Shown here piece by piece: positions 1 through 10,431 of a stretch of 64,000 nucleotides of DNA. The stretch comes from Gordius sp. MW1. Its lineage: Eukaryota > Nematomorpha > Gordioida > Gordea > Gordiidae. The position numbers and the translations under genes were made by a program. The DNA lies in NCBI GenBank assembly GCA_964036665.1, contig OZ038526.1, positions 22,692,001-22,756,000 on the forward strand. The letters run 5' to 3'. The notes under the pieces were generated by a model, which saw nothing but the letters and a program-made list of their open reading frames with translations, was not told the DNA's origin and did not search any database. How positions within the stretch are numbered: position 1 is the first letter of the stretch; each line of letters opens with the position of its first letter.

Positions 1-620
1 GTCGGCCAGGGATTTAAAATTGTACTTGGCGATAACGATCGCAATTTTTTGTTTAAGTAAAAAATTTGTGGAATATTTAGAGGGCGGGCAGCGACGGCTG
101 ATATCTTTGAAAAGCTTGATGGCGGCAGGACCAAAATTCCCAGAACACAAGGCAACGATAGGGGTAAAGATATTAGAGGGTAGGAGGGCCTGGTATTTTA
201 CCGTTTTGCGGTGTTCGGCGAGGGTCAGAGCGTTGTAGTTCTGGTTAGAGGGGGCGAAAATGTCTATGCAGGTGAAATCCCATTTAAGGGGTAGACCATT
301 TAGCCAAGGGATGAGGGTAGAGCCGTCTTCCAACGAAGGGTCTGACGGCTCTAAGATGGACGGGATATTAGATTTTTTAAAAGCGGCTTGGATAAGGGTA
401 TTCACCCTTTCGTGCCTTATGTATTTAAATTTATTGTAAAGGCAGTGTAGGGGGTGCCTTGCATAAATGTCTATGTTCTGGGAGCAGTTGCGGCAGGAAT
501 ATTCCTTTGAATAGGGAATTCCTAGTCTGAGGGCAATGGAGTATGCTAGCTCTGGGTCCTCCAACATCAATCCAGAAAGTGAACTAGGATAAGCTTCTAG
601 CCACTCGTGACCTGATCCAA
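1..620 (-). pseudogene. C-terminal part of a non-LTR-type retroelement reverse transcriptase protein, running off the window edge
   Basis: Read on the minus strand, the frame through position 567 (ATG, methionine) is open from about 620 to position 1 and leaves the window. The order of motifs is that of a retroelement protein common in invertebrates: an SGHEWLEAYPSSLSG-like segment, ALRLG, a CRNC pair, HPLHC, RHERVN, LEPSDP, DGSTLIPW, then LKWDFTCIDIFAPS, and an end containing IAIVIAKYNFKSLAD. In that family the stretch combines a zinc-binding motif with a PD-(D/E)XK-like segment; here the usual RPDG before LIPW is missing, so the nuclease site looks damaged. The catalytic RT domain would lie upstream, beyond 620, but that stretch is AT-rich, so this copy is 5' truncated. 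It could be a fragment captured by a host transcript, but a TE remnant is more likely. Confidence 0.6.
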
Positions 621-1638
621 AAAGTATCTATCCAACATATTATTTTCATGGTAATCGATTTCATGGAATCCAAAGAAATCTTCCACATCATTACAAGGTT
701 CCCGTGAACTAGTTGTAGCTATTTTTCCGTCGGGTATTTGTTTCCTTAAAAAATTAATTAATCTGGCTTTTGGTTCCATATTTTTTGGAAGCTTAACTAA
801 TGTAATGAATTGCCCAAAAATTATTATAACCATTTAAAAAAAAATTATTATATAATAAAGAAACATTGATTTTATTTTAAAGTGTTTTTTTTTAATTTAA
901 GCTGCTGATTTTAGAGAAAAAAATCATTTTGTTGTTAATGCACAATAGGCATTTCGCCTTTAAGTTGACTTTATCATCTGTATCATCTATAAGCTTGAAA
1001 TATGTTTTGTATGGGAAAAATGGAAATTTGGTTTCTTCTTTTATACTCTCTACTACATCCATAATAAAACTATTTTTTATTATATATCTATAAAATGAAT
1101 ATTAATATGACTTACAAGATTTTTCAAAAAGTTTTGAATATAAAAAGGAAAAACTGATGTTTAATGTTTCTAATGATTAGATGAAAAATCAATATAAAAC
1201 TCGGCTTAACATTTAATAATGAATAAATTTGAATAAAATAAAATTGTATTTTCATTAAATTTTAATTAACAAATATTATTAATATCTAAAAAATAATATA
1301 ATTTATATATTAATTTAAAGGAGCCCTAAAAGGAGCTACTCCCGCGTCCGCTTTTCATTTTTAAAAAGGAAAGACGCTCCAGCTTTTTTTGAAAAAATGT
1401 AGCGGCTCTACTCCGGAGCGCCGCATCTGTAGCGCCCCTCCTTAACAAGACTGATTTTAACCATAATATATAAACATTTTATTATTTATTTCTTGCATTT
1501 ATTTATTTATTTCATTTATCTTTTTATTTAATTGATTTTCTTTAATTTATTTAATTTTATTTATTTATTTGTATTTATTTATATATATATTTATTTGCAT
1601 TTATTTATTTAATTTTATTTATTCCACTTTGTTTATAG
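621..1638. other. AT-rich spacer with TTTA repeats and a small GC-rich palindromic insert
   Basis: No gene is supported here. Around 1316-1447 a GC-richer island, unlike its surroundings, has partly matching inverted ends (AAGGAG..GCTAC against GTAGCGCCCCTCCTT), so it is probably a short MITE. Positions about 1476-1625 are a low-complexity ATTT/TTTA run that ends in TTTATAG, the acceptor of the first PDP exon seen in this window. The PDP 5' exon(s) and promoter were not found and probably lie left of the window. Confidence 0.5.
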
Positions 1639-4600
1639 CGACTTTCGACACCTCCTCACCCCCTCCCAATGCCGAGACGTCATAGCCGTCAATCAAATGA
1701 CCGTCGTACCATCTCAAGCTCACGTGACTCCAGCTGATCACGTGTTTCCTTCGGATCCTAATCACGTTATTACCAGGTTGGAAAGTAATTGGCTTGGTTC
1801 CAACGCCCCTACCGAAGACCGAATGGCGGCGGCCCTTCGATCAGCTGATGGGGCGGTGATTGCCGCGGGGGTCTTTGACGGTCACCTGGGTCCCCTATGT
1901 GCCCACCTCTTGGCCCGTCGATTTTTACACTTTCTCGCCCTCACCTTCACACCCCCGGCTTCACCCCTGCCCCTCCATGCCCAGCAGGAGAGGGGTGAGA
2001 AAGGGGCGGGGTCTTGGGGGGTAAGGGAGGGATACGGAGCGGGGCTGGACATGATTGACGTGATGGCTAACCTATCGTTCGCGCCGAGTCCCTACGCTAC
2101 GCCTTCCTTCCCCACCCATCTCTACGACGAGTGAGTGGTAGTGTTTGAACAAACGATTTTAAAGTTTAAGGCCTAGATTTGCATTTTAATTTACAAAAGT
2201 TTAATTCATGGTTAAATAATTTAATTGTGAATGTTAATTATAAAGAAGCTTCTTCGCTTACATTTATATGTAATAATAAATATAGTAAAGTAAGCACAAA
2301 TCATTAATTAGACTTTATTTATTGCATTTTTATCGATTTTTAAAATAAAAATTTAATCATAATTTTTTCTAATTATAATTTTAATGTGATTTTTTAACAT
2401 TTTATCATACTGTATTTAGTTCCATTCAACTACTTTGTATTTACGTCGTCAAGTTAGGTTAAGTAAAATTAAGCAAAATATTTGCATAAAGAAACATAAG
2501 ATATCGATAATTATGTATTTTTCATATCTCTGAAATATTAAATAAGCTAAAGCTTGGAAACTATGTGTGTCATATCAACCTTATTTGTTGAATGTTGATT
2601 TTGATATAAATTCACATATTTCATTAAAATTAAATACTACGATAAAAGCCTTAATCATATTACGCGTATACATTAGATTTAATCCAAATAAAATATTTCA
2701 GAATATTTTATTATTAAAATTGATCGATTGAATACATTTCAAGTTAACATAAAGAATAATAAAAACTTAAACATATAGCAGTTCGACCTTATAATCTATA
2801 ATATAAAAACGAAACTATGTGTGTGTGTGTGGGGTATATATATGCCGCCACCAATTTTGGAAAACTACCAGACCGATTTGGCTCAAAATTTCACAGTTCA
2901 TTCCTGACACTCTGGAGCATGTGATTTGTTCGAGCCAATCGGTCCAATAGTTTTCGAGCATTCGGACGCGTTGCACTGTATACGTAAATAGACCAATAGA
3001 AGTAGAACATATAGACATCAAACTTTATTTTTACTTCAATAAAATTCCAACATAATTTAATACAGTCGGGTAAATGGCAAAACTACGTTTGCCGGGTTCA
3101 TCTGGTTAATTATAAAATACAAGCTAAATAAAAACAAGTAAACAAATGTATATGTAACAGCAATCATTTAAAATAGAAATGAGATTCTTAAATAAACAAG
3201 TAAACAAAAGAAGTGAACTAAATAATAATAATTCGCGTATAAGGTAGATACGTATCGAATTTGCAATCGCTCCCGCACCCTAGCCCAGCCTTCCTGCGAC
3301 ACCCTTGGATCGTGGAATCCCTAGCCCGAGCCCATTCCTCCTTCGACGCCATCTTGAGTGAAAGCGCTCATCTCGCGATCCACGATCCCTCCGCCCCCGT
3401 GCCCCACCGGTTAACACTGTCCGAACTCGGTCGGATATTTCCGGACGTGAGAACAGCCTTTTCTGGTTCCACCTCCTGCACCGTCTGGCTCGATGAAGAA
3501 CAAGATGGCGGCGAAGGTGCCACCCTCTTTCTCTCCAACGTCGGTGATTCTAGGGCCGTCCTGGGTACGCTTATTTACTTCGTTGTTTACACTCTTGTTT
3601 TTGTTTACTCGGTTGTTTACACTCTTGTTTTTGTTTACTTGGTTGTTTACTCTTTTGTTTATTCTTTTTTGTCCTGAAATGATTCTCAGTGTTTTAAAAA
3701 TAGGGCGGGGTTTTGTTGTTTTGTCGACCTTTGGTTTATGGTGTCTGTTTTTCTTAGCCGACCTTTAGGCTTAGTCGAAATTTGAAAAATAGATCAGAGT
3801 GTCGACCGTTAGTCTTAGTTGAACCAAAGGCCGACCAAACAAAACCTAACGCTGCTTTCTTCGTACGTTCTCTGGTTTACTATCATTCTGTTTTTGTTTA
3901 CCAATTAGTTAAGGTGCGTGAAATTTTATACGTCGGAATCGTTGATATTCTCGTGACGTCTCGATTTTTGGATCATCTGTTTACTAATCTTTTGTTTGTT
4001 TACTCTTGCACATCGTTATTTCAAGTATTCAGCTCAGGATCAGGACTTAAATAATAAAAATTGCTGTTGTGTGGATGTTGTTGTTTATTTTAAGGATGGA
4101 TGGGAAGTGCGAAGCATCACGATATTACTTTCCCTAAATTGTAAAAAACCTCATTTCTGGCCCGGTAGTTGGGGCAGCTTTAATAATTTTGGCTTGGCCG
4201 GGCCGACGCCTAGAAGAGTTCGGGCCGGGCAGCTTAGTTGTAAAATCGGACCGGGCCGGTTCGCGCCCTCTCGACTTCTTATTTGTCAGTGTTGTAGTAG
4301 TTTCCCTAATATGTCTTTATTTACTATCATCATCATTATTTTTATTAAGAAGTGGTTGTTCCGGGGGGTGGGGGAGCATAGGGGCCGACCATCTTAAAAT
4401 CTTGGAAGTTAGCAATTGTGGGGTTATCGCGGTTTCCCTTTTTCATTCAAATTTCACGTTGTTTATTTATATTTGGGGCTTCGCGTGCTAAGAGGAAGCT
4501 ACTGTATTTTTGGTCAAAATTATTATTAGACGGTGTAATACTCAATCAAAAAGCAGTATAACATAGGTTTCCACATGAATTATTAAAAAAATTACAAGTT

Positions 4601-7600
4601 GGACGAGACGGACGGACAAACGGACAACCAAAAACGAGCCCATAAATTGCATAGCAATTAATAGTAAGAGAATTTAAATTCCAAACTTTTATACACAAAT
4701 CAGCTTTTTTTTTGGAATTACAAATATTAAATTTAGTTTTGCTATTTTTATTAAACTTCAAAGTTTGGAGCTCTAAAGAGATCACATTTTTTGGAGCTTA
4801 TATAAATGGCGGTATCGAATTTATCGTAAATTAGCTCTCGCTCAATATTCTTTATTTTTTTATCATTATCTTTAAAATAGCATTATAAATTTCCCATTTG
4901 TTAATGACTTTTTAAAACATATCATGCTCGTATAATATTTTATTGTTGTAACGTAAAAGAAGCTGTCTCGCATATTACCAAAAAAACCAGAATAAATATG
5001 CTGCTTAATGTAGCGTCCGGACTGCTGTGTCCAATCCTAATCAGCTGATTAAACTTCTTAAAAACAGATGATAAACATATGTTCGATTCATTCATTCTTT
5101 TATTGATTCAGCTATTGGTGTATGCATACATAGACTAATAATGATACCGTATGCTGATTTTTTGCATTCTTTGAGCATCTTAGATACAACTCTTTATATA
5201 TACTATTTGCAATGTAGTTTAAAATTTTTCCTACCGAGCCCTATTTTCCTTTGTTGAAGGCTTTATTGATTGCTTCATCAATAAAAATTTGAAGATAAAT
5301 TTCTTAAAATCAGCGCAATAAATAGCGCGCTTACTTCGTTAATATATGTGGTCCCTAAAAAGTCACTTAGGACCCGACCCGAGGTCAGGGCCGGTTTCGG
5401 GTCACCCGTGCAGGTCTCTACTACAGTCTTACTTAAAAATTATCAGCTGTTTGTCAGTGTCTATAGTAGTGTTGTAAAGGCTGGGCTTTGTTTGGTCGAC
5501 TACACATAAACAACCCATGGGTTTTTTGGTCCGTTTTTATTAGTCGACCACTAGGCTTAGTCGAAATTTGAAAAACAGACCAAAATCGATCGTTAGTCTT
5601 AGTTAAACCAAAGGTTGACCAAACAAGACCCAGGCGTTTTTTAACACTAGTTTATAGTAATCTTAGTCTATGTGTGTATCTCTTTTTTTCTTTTATCCAT
5701 GACTGTTTAGCGGTCTCTATATTTACATTACAGATCTTTGGTTATCTCCTGTTAATTTTCATATCCTCCTTTATTTTAAGATTCCCCGCCTAGCCTTGGG
5801 CCTCTTCCTCCTTTTCCTGCCAAATTTATCTTCTCTTTTTTCTACATCGCGACCATAATATCTTACTTAGTTTTTGTCTTGGTAGATGTTGTACCGGGAA
5901 CCGGTCAAAGGCGCACATAAATAGGAGCGAAACTCGTCATGATTGCTCAGGATGAATTTAATATATTGTCTTAACACAAAATATTTTATATTAACATGTC
6001 TTAGTGCAATCATAAAATATATGGGTTAGGGTAAGGGTTAGGGTTACAATAACAAAGTGTGCTCCTTTCCTGATGAGCTCTGATGTGCTCCTTTGACCCC
6101 CACTCGTTGTAGCCACCCACATATCTCTTCCTTATTCTTCAATGCCTTTATGTTCCTTTTTACTTACTCCTAACCAGTGTAAGACTAACGGGCGTTTTTG
6201 GTCTGTTTTTCAAATTTCGACTAAGCCCAGTGGTTGACTAATAAAAACGGACCAATAGAGCACAAAGTTTTTGGTCCGTTTATGTTTAGTCGACCAAACA
6301 AAACCCAGCCGTTTTTACAACACTACTCCCAAATCCATCTTAGCATTCTCATCTCCATGGACGTTATAGCCCCCATGATTCCCAGCTATACAGGATTGTT
6401 ATACCTTCGAGTCTTGTGCAGGGATCTTTTTGTCACACAAAAGGCCTGCTAATTCTCTTCATTTAAGCCATCCGGAATTTATCCTCGTTTTCATTTCTTT
6501 AGCCATCTACATACTTGAAGAATTTCACACTTTTAAGTTCCCCTTCGCCTAATGCAAGGCATGCACATCGCTGATCTTCATCTGGTTCAAAATTTGCCTT
6601 CGTCTATTCTGTTTTCTTTCTATTGCGTTTATGTTTATTAGCATGGGCGTAGCTAGGATTGGAATTAAGGGGGGAGGGGGGTAATAATGATATATGTAGG
6701 GACAAAATGTTCATTACTTGAAATTTTACCCATAATTTTGGATAATTTTCAACAAATTGGATTTAGAGTTTTAGAATAAATATAGTTTAGGTTTTTTAAC
6801 ATTTATCACAATCTTTATACGAATTTATATACCAAATTTTGCGAATAATGATCAGCGCCCAAGCCACAAAAATCAGAAAGACATCACAAAATCAAGCCCC
6901 TTCCTATTTTTTGAACAAAATTAATTTAAAAACCTATCGTATTATTTAAGGAGGGGGGGGGGAACAGCCGCGCCTCTCTGCCCCCCCCCCTCCTTTGGCC
7001 ACGCCTAGAGCCCTGAAAAATGAAATTTCTTCTGCCCGGCCCGAGTCCAACTTCTCCATTTTTATTAAGCCCGGCCCAAGCCCGAAAGACTTTTTTCTTT
7101 TTTGCCCGACCCGAACATGAGGCCCGAAAATTTTATAAAATTCGGCCCGACCCAAAATCCGATCGGGTTGGACTTCGGGCGGCTCGTGCAGGGCTCTAGC
7201 CACGCCCGCGTTCATTAGTGTTTATGTATGTATGTACGTACGTGTGTATAGGTTCCATAGGTCCAAACGGGGAATGGGTCACGACCAAGTTATCCTATAA
7301 ACATTACGCCGAAAACACGTGGGAATGTAAGAGACTGAAGGCCGCGCATCCAGCCTCCGAGGCGAGTACTATACTGAAGGCGGGCCGACTGCTTGGCTAC
7401 TTAATGCCGACCCGAGCCTTCGGGGATATGATGTTCAAATGGGGCCTAAAGGATATACTCAAGATCAGAAAGGTAACATTCCCATTTCATATTAGAGCGA
7501 CCCGAACCCGACCGCCAAGCGTTTTTGGAAATTTTGAACCCGGGTTGGAGTCGGGTTAGCCCTGTGCAGGGCTTTAATTCCCATTTATTTCATGATCCTC

Positions 7601-10431
7601 GAGATTCTTGTTGGAAATGCTTTGGAATCATAATCATCTTGTTTTATTGTGTCGTGATTATTATGTTAGAGTAGGAGAGGGCTTCGATTTGAAATTTGTA
7701 AGGACTGAATTTTAATTTGTGAAAACGAGTTATTTTTGCTAGTAAAATAATATGCAAATTTAGGAAAATTTTTATTCCAAAATCCTCTAATATGAGATTC
7801 TTAAATCAATTGGAATTATGTTTTAGTGATTATTAAAGTAGAAAAGTTTTGATTTAATTTGTTGAGACTGCGTTTTAGTCTTATTGTATATACATAAACT
7901 TAACATTTAATTAAAAAACTTGGAAAATAAAAAACTATGCAAAATAATATGTTGCCTAACTCGAATATGATTTATACAACAATTTTAGTAGCTTTAATCA
8001 ATGATTATCAAGTAAATACCACGTTTTTGTCTTTTTTTTGGCTCTGGGTTGAAGTTTTAGTCTCTGGATAACTATACTCTCCAAGGCCTAAGATGAACTA
8101 GAAGCTGCAAAGTGCGAATGTATTTTTTAAATAATAAGCTGAATTCTTCGATGATTGGGGTAGAAATAATGGGTTATTTTAATTGTGGACTCTAAGTTTT
8201 TACGATCGTCTATTTTAAACTTAATAACTTTGGGGCGGGTACACATGCCTGTAGAGCCACACATATATATGTGTATACCAGTGTTGTAAAAAGACCAGGG
8301 GGTTTTGTTTGGTCGACTGACGGTCAACCATGGTCTGTTTTTCACATTTCGACTAAGCCTAGTGGTCGACTAAGACCAAAAACAGACCAAACAAAACCCA
8401 GCTTTTTTCGCAACACTAATACAATACCTAAATTGCTTGATTTTCATTAGTATGTATGTGCGACACAATATGAGCGATCTTGTTGATGAGATTCTTTTGT
8501 GATTTTATTAGTAATTATGCTTTGAGACAATTTAGGTTAACTAGCCGCCGTTATAGGATGTGAAATATCATAGGCACTTCATGAAGTGTAAATGGTTGAA
8601 AATCACATTGATTTAGCTAACCCTTGCCTTTACCTCGCATAAACAATCACCCTTTAAAATGTAGGAAAGTGTCCATGAAATTTGCATGAAATCTTAGGTA
8701 AAGGGATTAGATCAATGAATAGGGCCAACCTATTTTGATCAGGTTGGACCTCAAGTCTCGGCAAATTTTTGAGAGACAAGTCATTTAACGAAGGAACAAT
8801 GTATTTAAATATGATTCTAACGAGGCGGTAAAAAGATATTGTTTTAGAAATACCATTCTATAGATAAAGAGGTTCTCATCATACACTTATAATTATTGTT
8901 ACTTTAGTTTAGAAAAATCTAAAAAAATTACATTTTTACCCCGTCTTTGGCTTGGTAATTTAAAAATGTTTTTTTTTGATCGATATACGTATGAATCGTG
9001 CTCGACACACAACAGCTATTTCCGTCCCTCGACGTCTACGTACCCAGTCACTACCACACTCCGCCCTATTTGACCGCCACCCCCGAGGTCATAAGTCACG
9101 TGATCACGCCGGCAGATAAATTCGTCGTCCTAGCCACGGACGGGTTGTGGGATTTCTTGAACACTCGTCAAGTCGTCCAAATTGTGGGACGTTATTACGA
9201 AGCACGATGGGGCGGCGGCGGTAAAAAGCAAAGGAGCGGCGGTATCGCCTTTGATCTTTCTCGTGATCAAAGAGAGCTGCCGCCTTCGCTCGAGCAATCC
9301 TTTGACACCGAGCCGCCGCTCGACGTTCAACTCGATCCGGTCTCTCGAGATTTCCGGCCCGATTCGCACGGTCTCGAAGATGTCGGCCATCATCTCGATG
9401 GTAATGAAGCGACTCGTCTAAAAACATGTGTCGACCGTCGAAAGTCCGTCGAAATTATATCGACACATTTGTCAGGCTTTTTTATAATGTTTGAAGCAGA
9501 GTCTTGGAGGTCGATTTATAAATATTATTTGAATAATTTAGGATTAAATCAATGTAATTGTTATGTAAAGTTTGGGATTTATTGAATCTCTTTTACCATA
9601 CGAGTTATTATTTAGCTTTATATGTAGATTGTATTTTGTAATTTAGAAAAGCTTTGGTCATTTGGATGAATGAATGAATGAATTTTTAATAATAATTAAG
9701 TAATACTCTCGTTAGATTATAAAAAATTTACCATACCTAAAAATGCATTGTTATCAACTATGGCCTACTGATGATCTCTTAGAGGAGCGAAAACTTTATA
9801 TAAGTGTCTGTTATTCTTTTCGAGTCACATGCTAAAAAAAAAGATAGGGATATTTAGCCAAATTAGTCTCTAACCAAAATCGCCACTAGATGGCAGTAAT
9901 TTGTGGCACTTGTACATATTCATAAACAACTCGCAATCATTATTAAATATAATACCTCGACTCCGATTAGAATATCTCTTCATACAAATTGTAAAAAAAA
10001 GGTTAAAATTAATTGTTATGCAATTTATGGTCTCATTTTCTGTTGTCCTGTCCTGTCCAAATTGTTTAATTTTTTCTTCTCAATTTAAATGTCTACTACT
10101 CATTGCCATGATAGACATACCAGACGTTACACCAACCCTGACCCCCCCGGACCCTGTGGTGGATCCTTTGAACAGCTGTTCGATTCCCGAAAGATTTTAC
10201 GATCCTTCCTCCTCGCCCGATGTCAATGCCGCTACCCTCCTGATCGAACACGCCCTCGGATCTAATCCCGCCTCAGGGGTGGGAAACCGGAAAGGGCATA
10301 ACCCTGCACGAGGCCCCACCTCCCACCTTGATTACGTCAAAATGTCTACCCTGCTCCAATTACCGCCCGAAATCAGTCGAGACTTCAGGGATGACATAAG
10401 CGTACTCATCCTATTTTTTCACGATTCTTGA
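1639..10431 (+). CDS. PDP: Pyruvate dehydrogenase phosphatase (PDP)-like PP2C phosphatase, 5' incomplete
   Basis: PDPs are mitochondrial Mg/Mn-dependent phosphatases that reactivate the pyruvate dehydrogenase complex by removing phosphate from E1-alpha. Five exons fit with matching phases: 1639-2130, 3248-3564, 7252-7472, 9016-9400, 10115-10431, giving 576 codons plus TGA. PP2C motifs appear in order: LTPSQ and SNAPTEDR, then GVFDGH (exon 1), AFSGSTSC and NVGDSRAVLG (exon 2), GRLLGYLMPTRAFGD (exon 3), HYHTPPYLTATPEV and LATDGLWDFL (exon 4), DVNAATLLIEHALG and RDDISVLIL (exon 5). All metal-binding acidic positions are present. LTPSQ, HYHTPPYLT and DVNAATLLIEHALG identify PDP rather than a general PP2C. 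The mitochondrial targeting start is missing, so an upstream exon lies outside. The acceptor at 9015 has a weak pyrimidine tract; the end of exon 4 (9400, or alternatively 9220) is uncertain, since both keep phase 1. ATTAAA near 10549 may be the polyA signal. Confidence 0.88.
2795..3105 (+). mobile_element. Helitron-like non-autonomous element, copy 1 (PDP intron 1)
   Basis: Starts TCTATAATATAAAAACGAAA and ends with a short hairpin (GGCAAAAC..GTTTGCC), GGGTTCAT and CTGG before a T. A TC start, a hairpin near the 3' end, a CTRR terminus and insertion between A and T are typical of Helitrons. A second copy lies at 58674-59001 with about 80 percent identity by eye. There is no Rep/helicase ORF; apparent ORFs across it are shadows. 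The (GT)n tract near 2818 follows the 5' end. Confidence 0.6.
3578..3665 (+). repeat. Minisatellite of about 31 bp units just after a splice donor
   Basis: Two full units and a shorter third, based on GTTGTTTACACTCTTG followed by TTTTTGTTTACT, begin about 14 nt after the donor of PDP exon 2 (3565). It is T-rich and encodes nothing. Confidence 0.7.
4140..4300. repeat. GC-rich dispersed repeat, partner of 16590-16680
   Basis: A GGGCCGGGC-rich stretch in the AT-rich PDP intron 2. GGGCAGCTTAGTTGTAAAAT followed by CGGACCGGGCCGG recurs with few changes at about 16637-16670. Such GC-rich ends are typical of the hAT-type elements in this window. Boundaries are not clear. Confidence 0.45.
4558..4800 (+). 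repeat. Dispersed repeat containing GGACGGACAAACGGACAAC
   Basis: The core ACAAGTTGGACGAGACGGAC..CCCATAAATTGCATAGCAATTA recurs at about 9990-10085 (minus orientation, just before PDP exon 5), 17610-17690 (minus) and 23990-24055 (plus). Short ORFs in both strands share INCYAIYG through this common DNA, not through a protein family. Confidence 0.5.
5467..5649. mobile_element. hAT-type MITE, TAGTGTTGTAAA family
   Basis: Inverted ends TAGTGTTGTAAAGGCTGGG and CCAGGCGTTTTTTAACACTA, flanked by GTCTATAG (5459-5466) and GTTTATAG (5650-5657), a nearly exact 8-bp target duplication. The inside is a near palindrome rich in GGTCGACC/GTCGAC. Same family as 42116-42319. Confidence 0.8.
5903..6098. mobile_element. 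Short TIR element with internal telomere-like repeats
   Basis: Left GGTCAAAGGCGCACAT and right ATGTGCTCCTTTGACC are inverted copies. Between them, at about 6021-6046, lies a degenerate TTAGGG run (GGGTTAGGGTAAGGGTTAGG). The right-end sequence recurs at 54957-54973, so it is dispersed. No coding capacity. Confidence 0.55.
6175..6325. mobile_element. hAT-type MITE, TAGTGTTGTAAA family, degenerate left end
   Basis: The right end CAGCCGTTTTTACAACACTA is intact; the left end is CAGTGTAAGACTAACGGGCG. Flanks CTCCTAAC and CTCCCAAA resemble an aged 8-bp target duplication. The inside carries the family GGTCGACC-type segments. Confidence 0.65.
7006..7198. mobile_element. hAT-type MITE, TAGAGCCCTG family, 53 bp before PDP exon 3
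   Basis: Ends TAGAGCCCTG and CAGGGCTCTA, with a perfect 8-bp target duplication GCCACGCC at 6998-7005 and 7199-7206. The inside has repeated GGCCCGACCC/GCCCGGCCC blocks. It sits just upstream of the PDP exon 3 acceptor at 7251. Confidence 0.85.
7486..7576. mobile_element. Short hAT-type MITE of the same family, directly after PDP exon 3
   Basis: The right end is GTGCAGGGCTTTA; the left end is eroded (TTCATATTAGAGCGACCCG). ATTCCCAT at 7478-7485 and 7577-7584 is an exact 8-bp duplication. The left target duplication begins only 5 nt after the donor at 7473. Confidence 0.65.
8279..8418. mobile_element. hAT-type MITE, TAGTGTTGTAAA family (PDP intron 3)
   Basis: Begins CAGTGTTGTAAAAAGACCAG and ends TTTTTTCGCAACACTA, with the family-typical TTTGTTTGGTCGACTG inside. 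I do not see a clean target duplication. The rest of intron 3 (7577-9015) is AT-rich with no gene. Confidence 0.65.
9741..9910 (+). mobile_element. Retrozyme-like repeat, partial copy in PDP intron 4
   Basis: Homologous to 15622-15995, from the ..TTATCAACTATGG.. segment through the hammerhead region to ..AGATGGCAGTAATT. It includes CTGATGA (9778-9784), GCGAAAAC and GTGTC ending at 9818, but stem II is imperfect and the 5' half of stem I is lost, so the ribozyme looks decayed. Confidence 0.65.
9778..9840 (+). ncRNA. Decayed hammerhead ribozyme remnant
   Basis: CTGATGA is followed by TCTCTTAGAGGA (a weak stem II), GCGAAAAC, a short hairpin and GTC at 9816-9818. The 3' strand of stem I (TTTTCGAGTCACAT, 9827-9840) is intact; its partner upstream is missing. 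Cleavage is unlikely. Confidence 0.5.

Noticed and set aside
3493..4054. Overlapping Leu/Phe-rich ORFs after PDP exon 2
   Set aside because: They translate the T-rich minisatellite and intron sequence.
6018..6046. Chromosome end or telomere
   Set aside because: The array is about 30 bp, degenerate, and enclosed by the inverted ends of a mobile element.
6070..6098. CTGATGAG as a second hammerhead core (also 54942)
   Set aside because: No GAAA after a closing stem and no NUH site in place; it is part of the inverted end of a TIR element.
9104..9427. Long minus-strand ORFs opposite PDP exon 4
   Set aside because: Arg-rich mirror translations of GC-rich coding DNA; the plus strand carries clear PP2C motifs.
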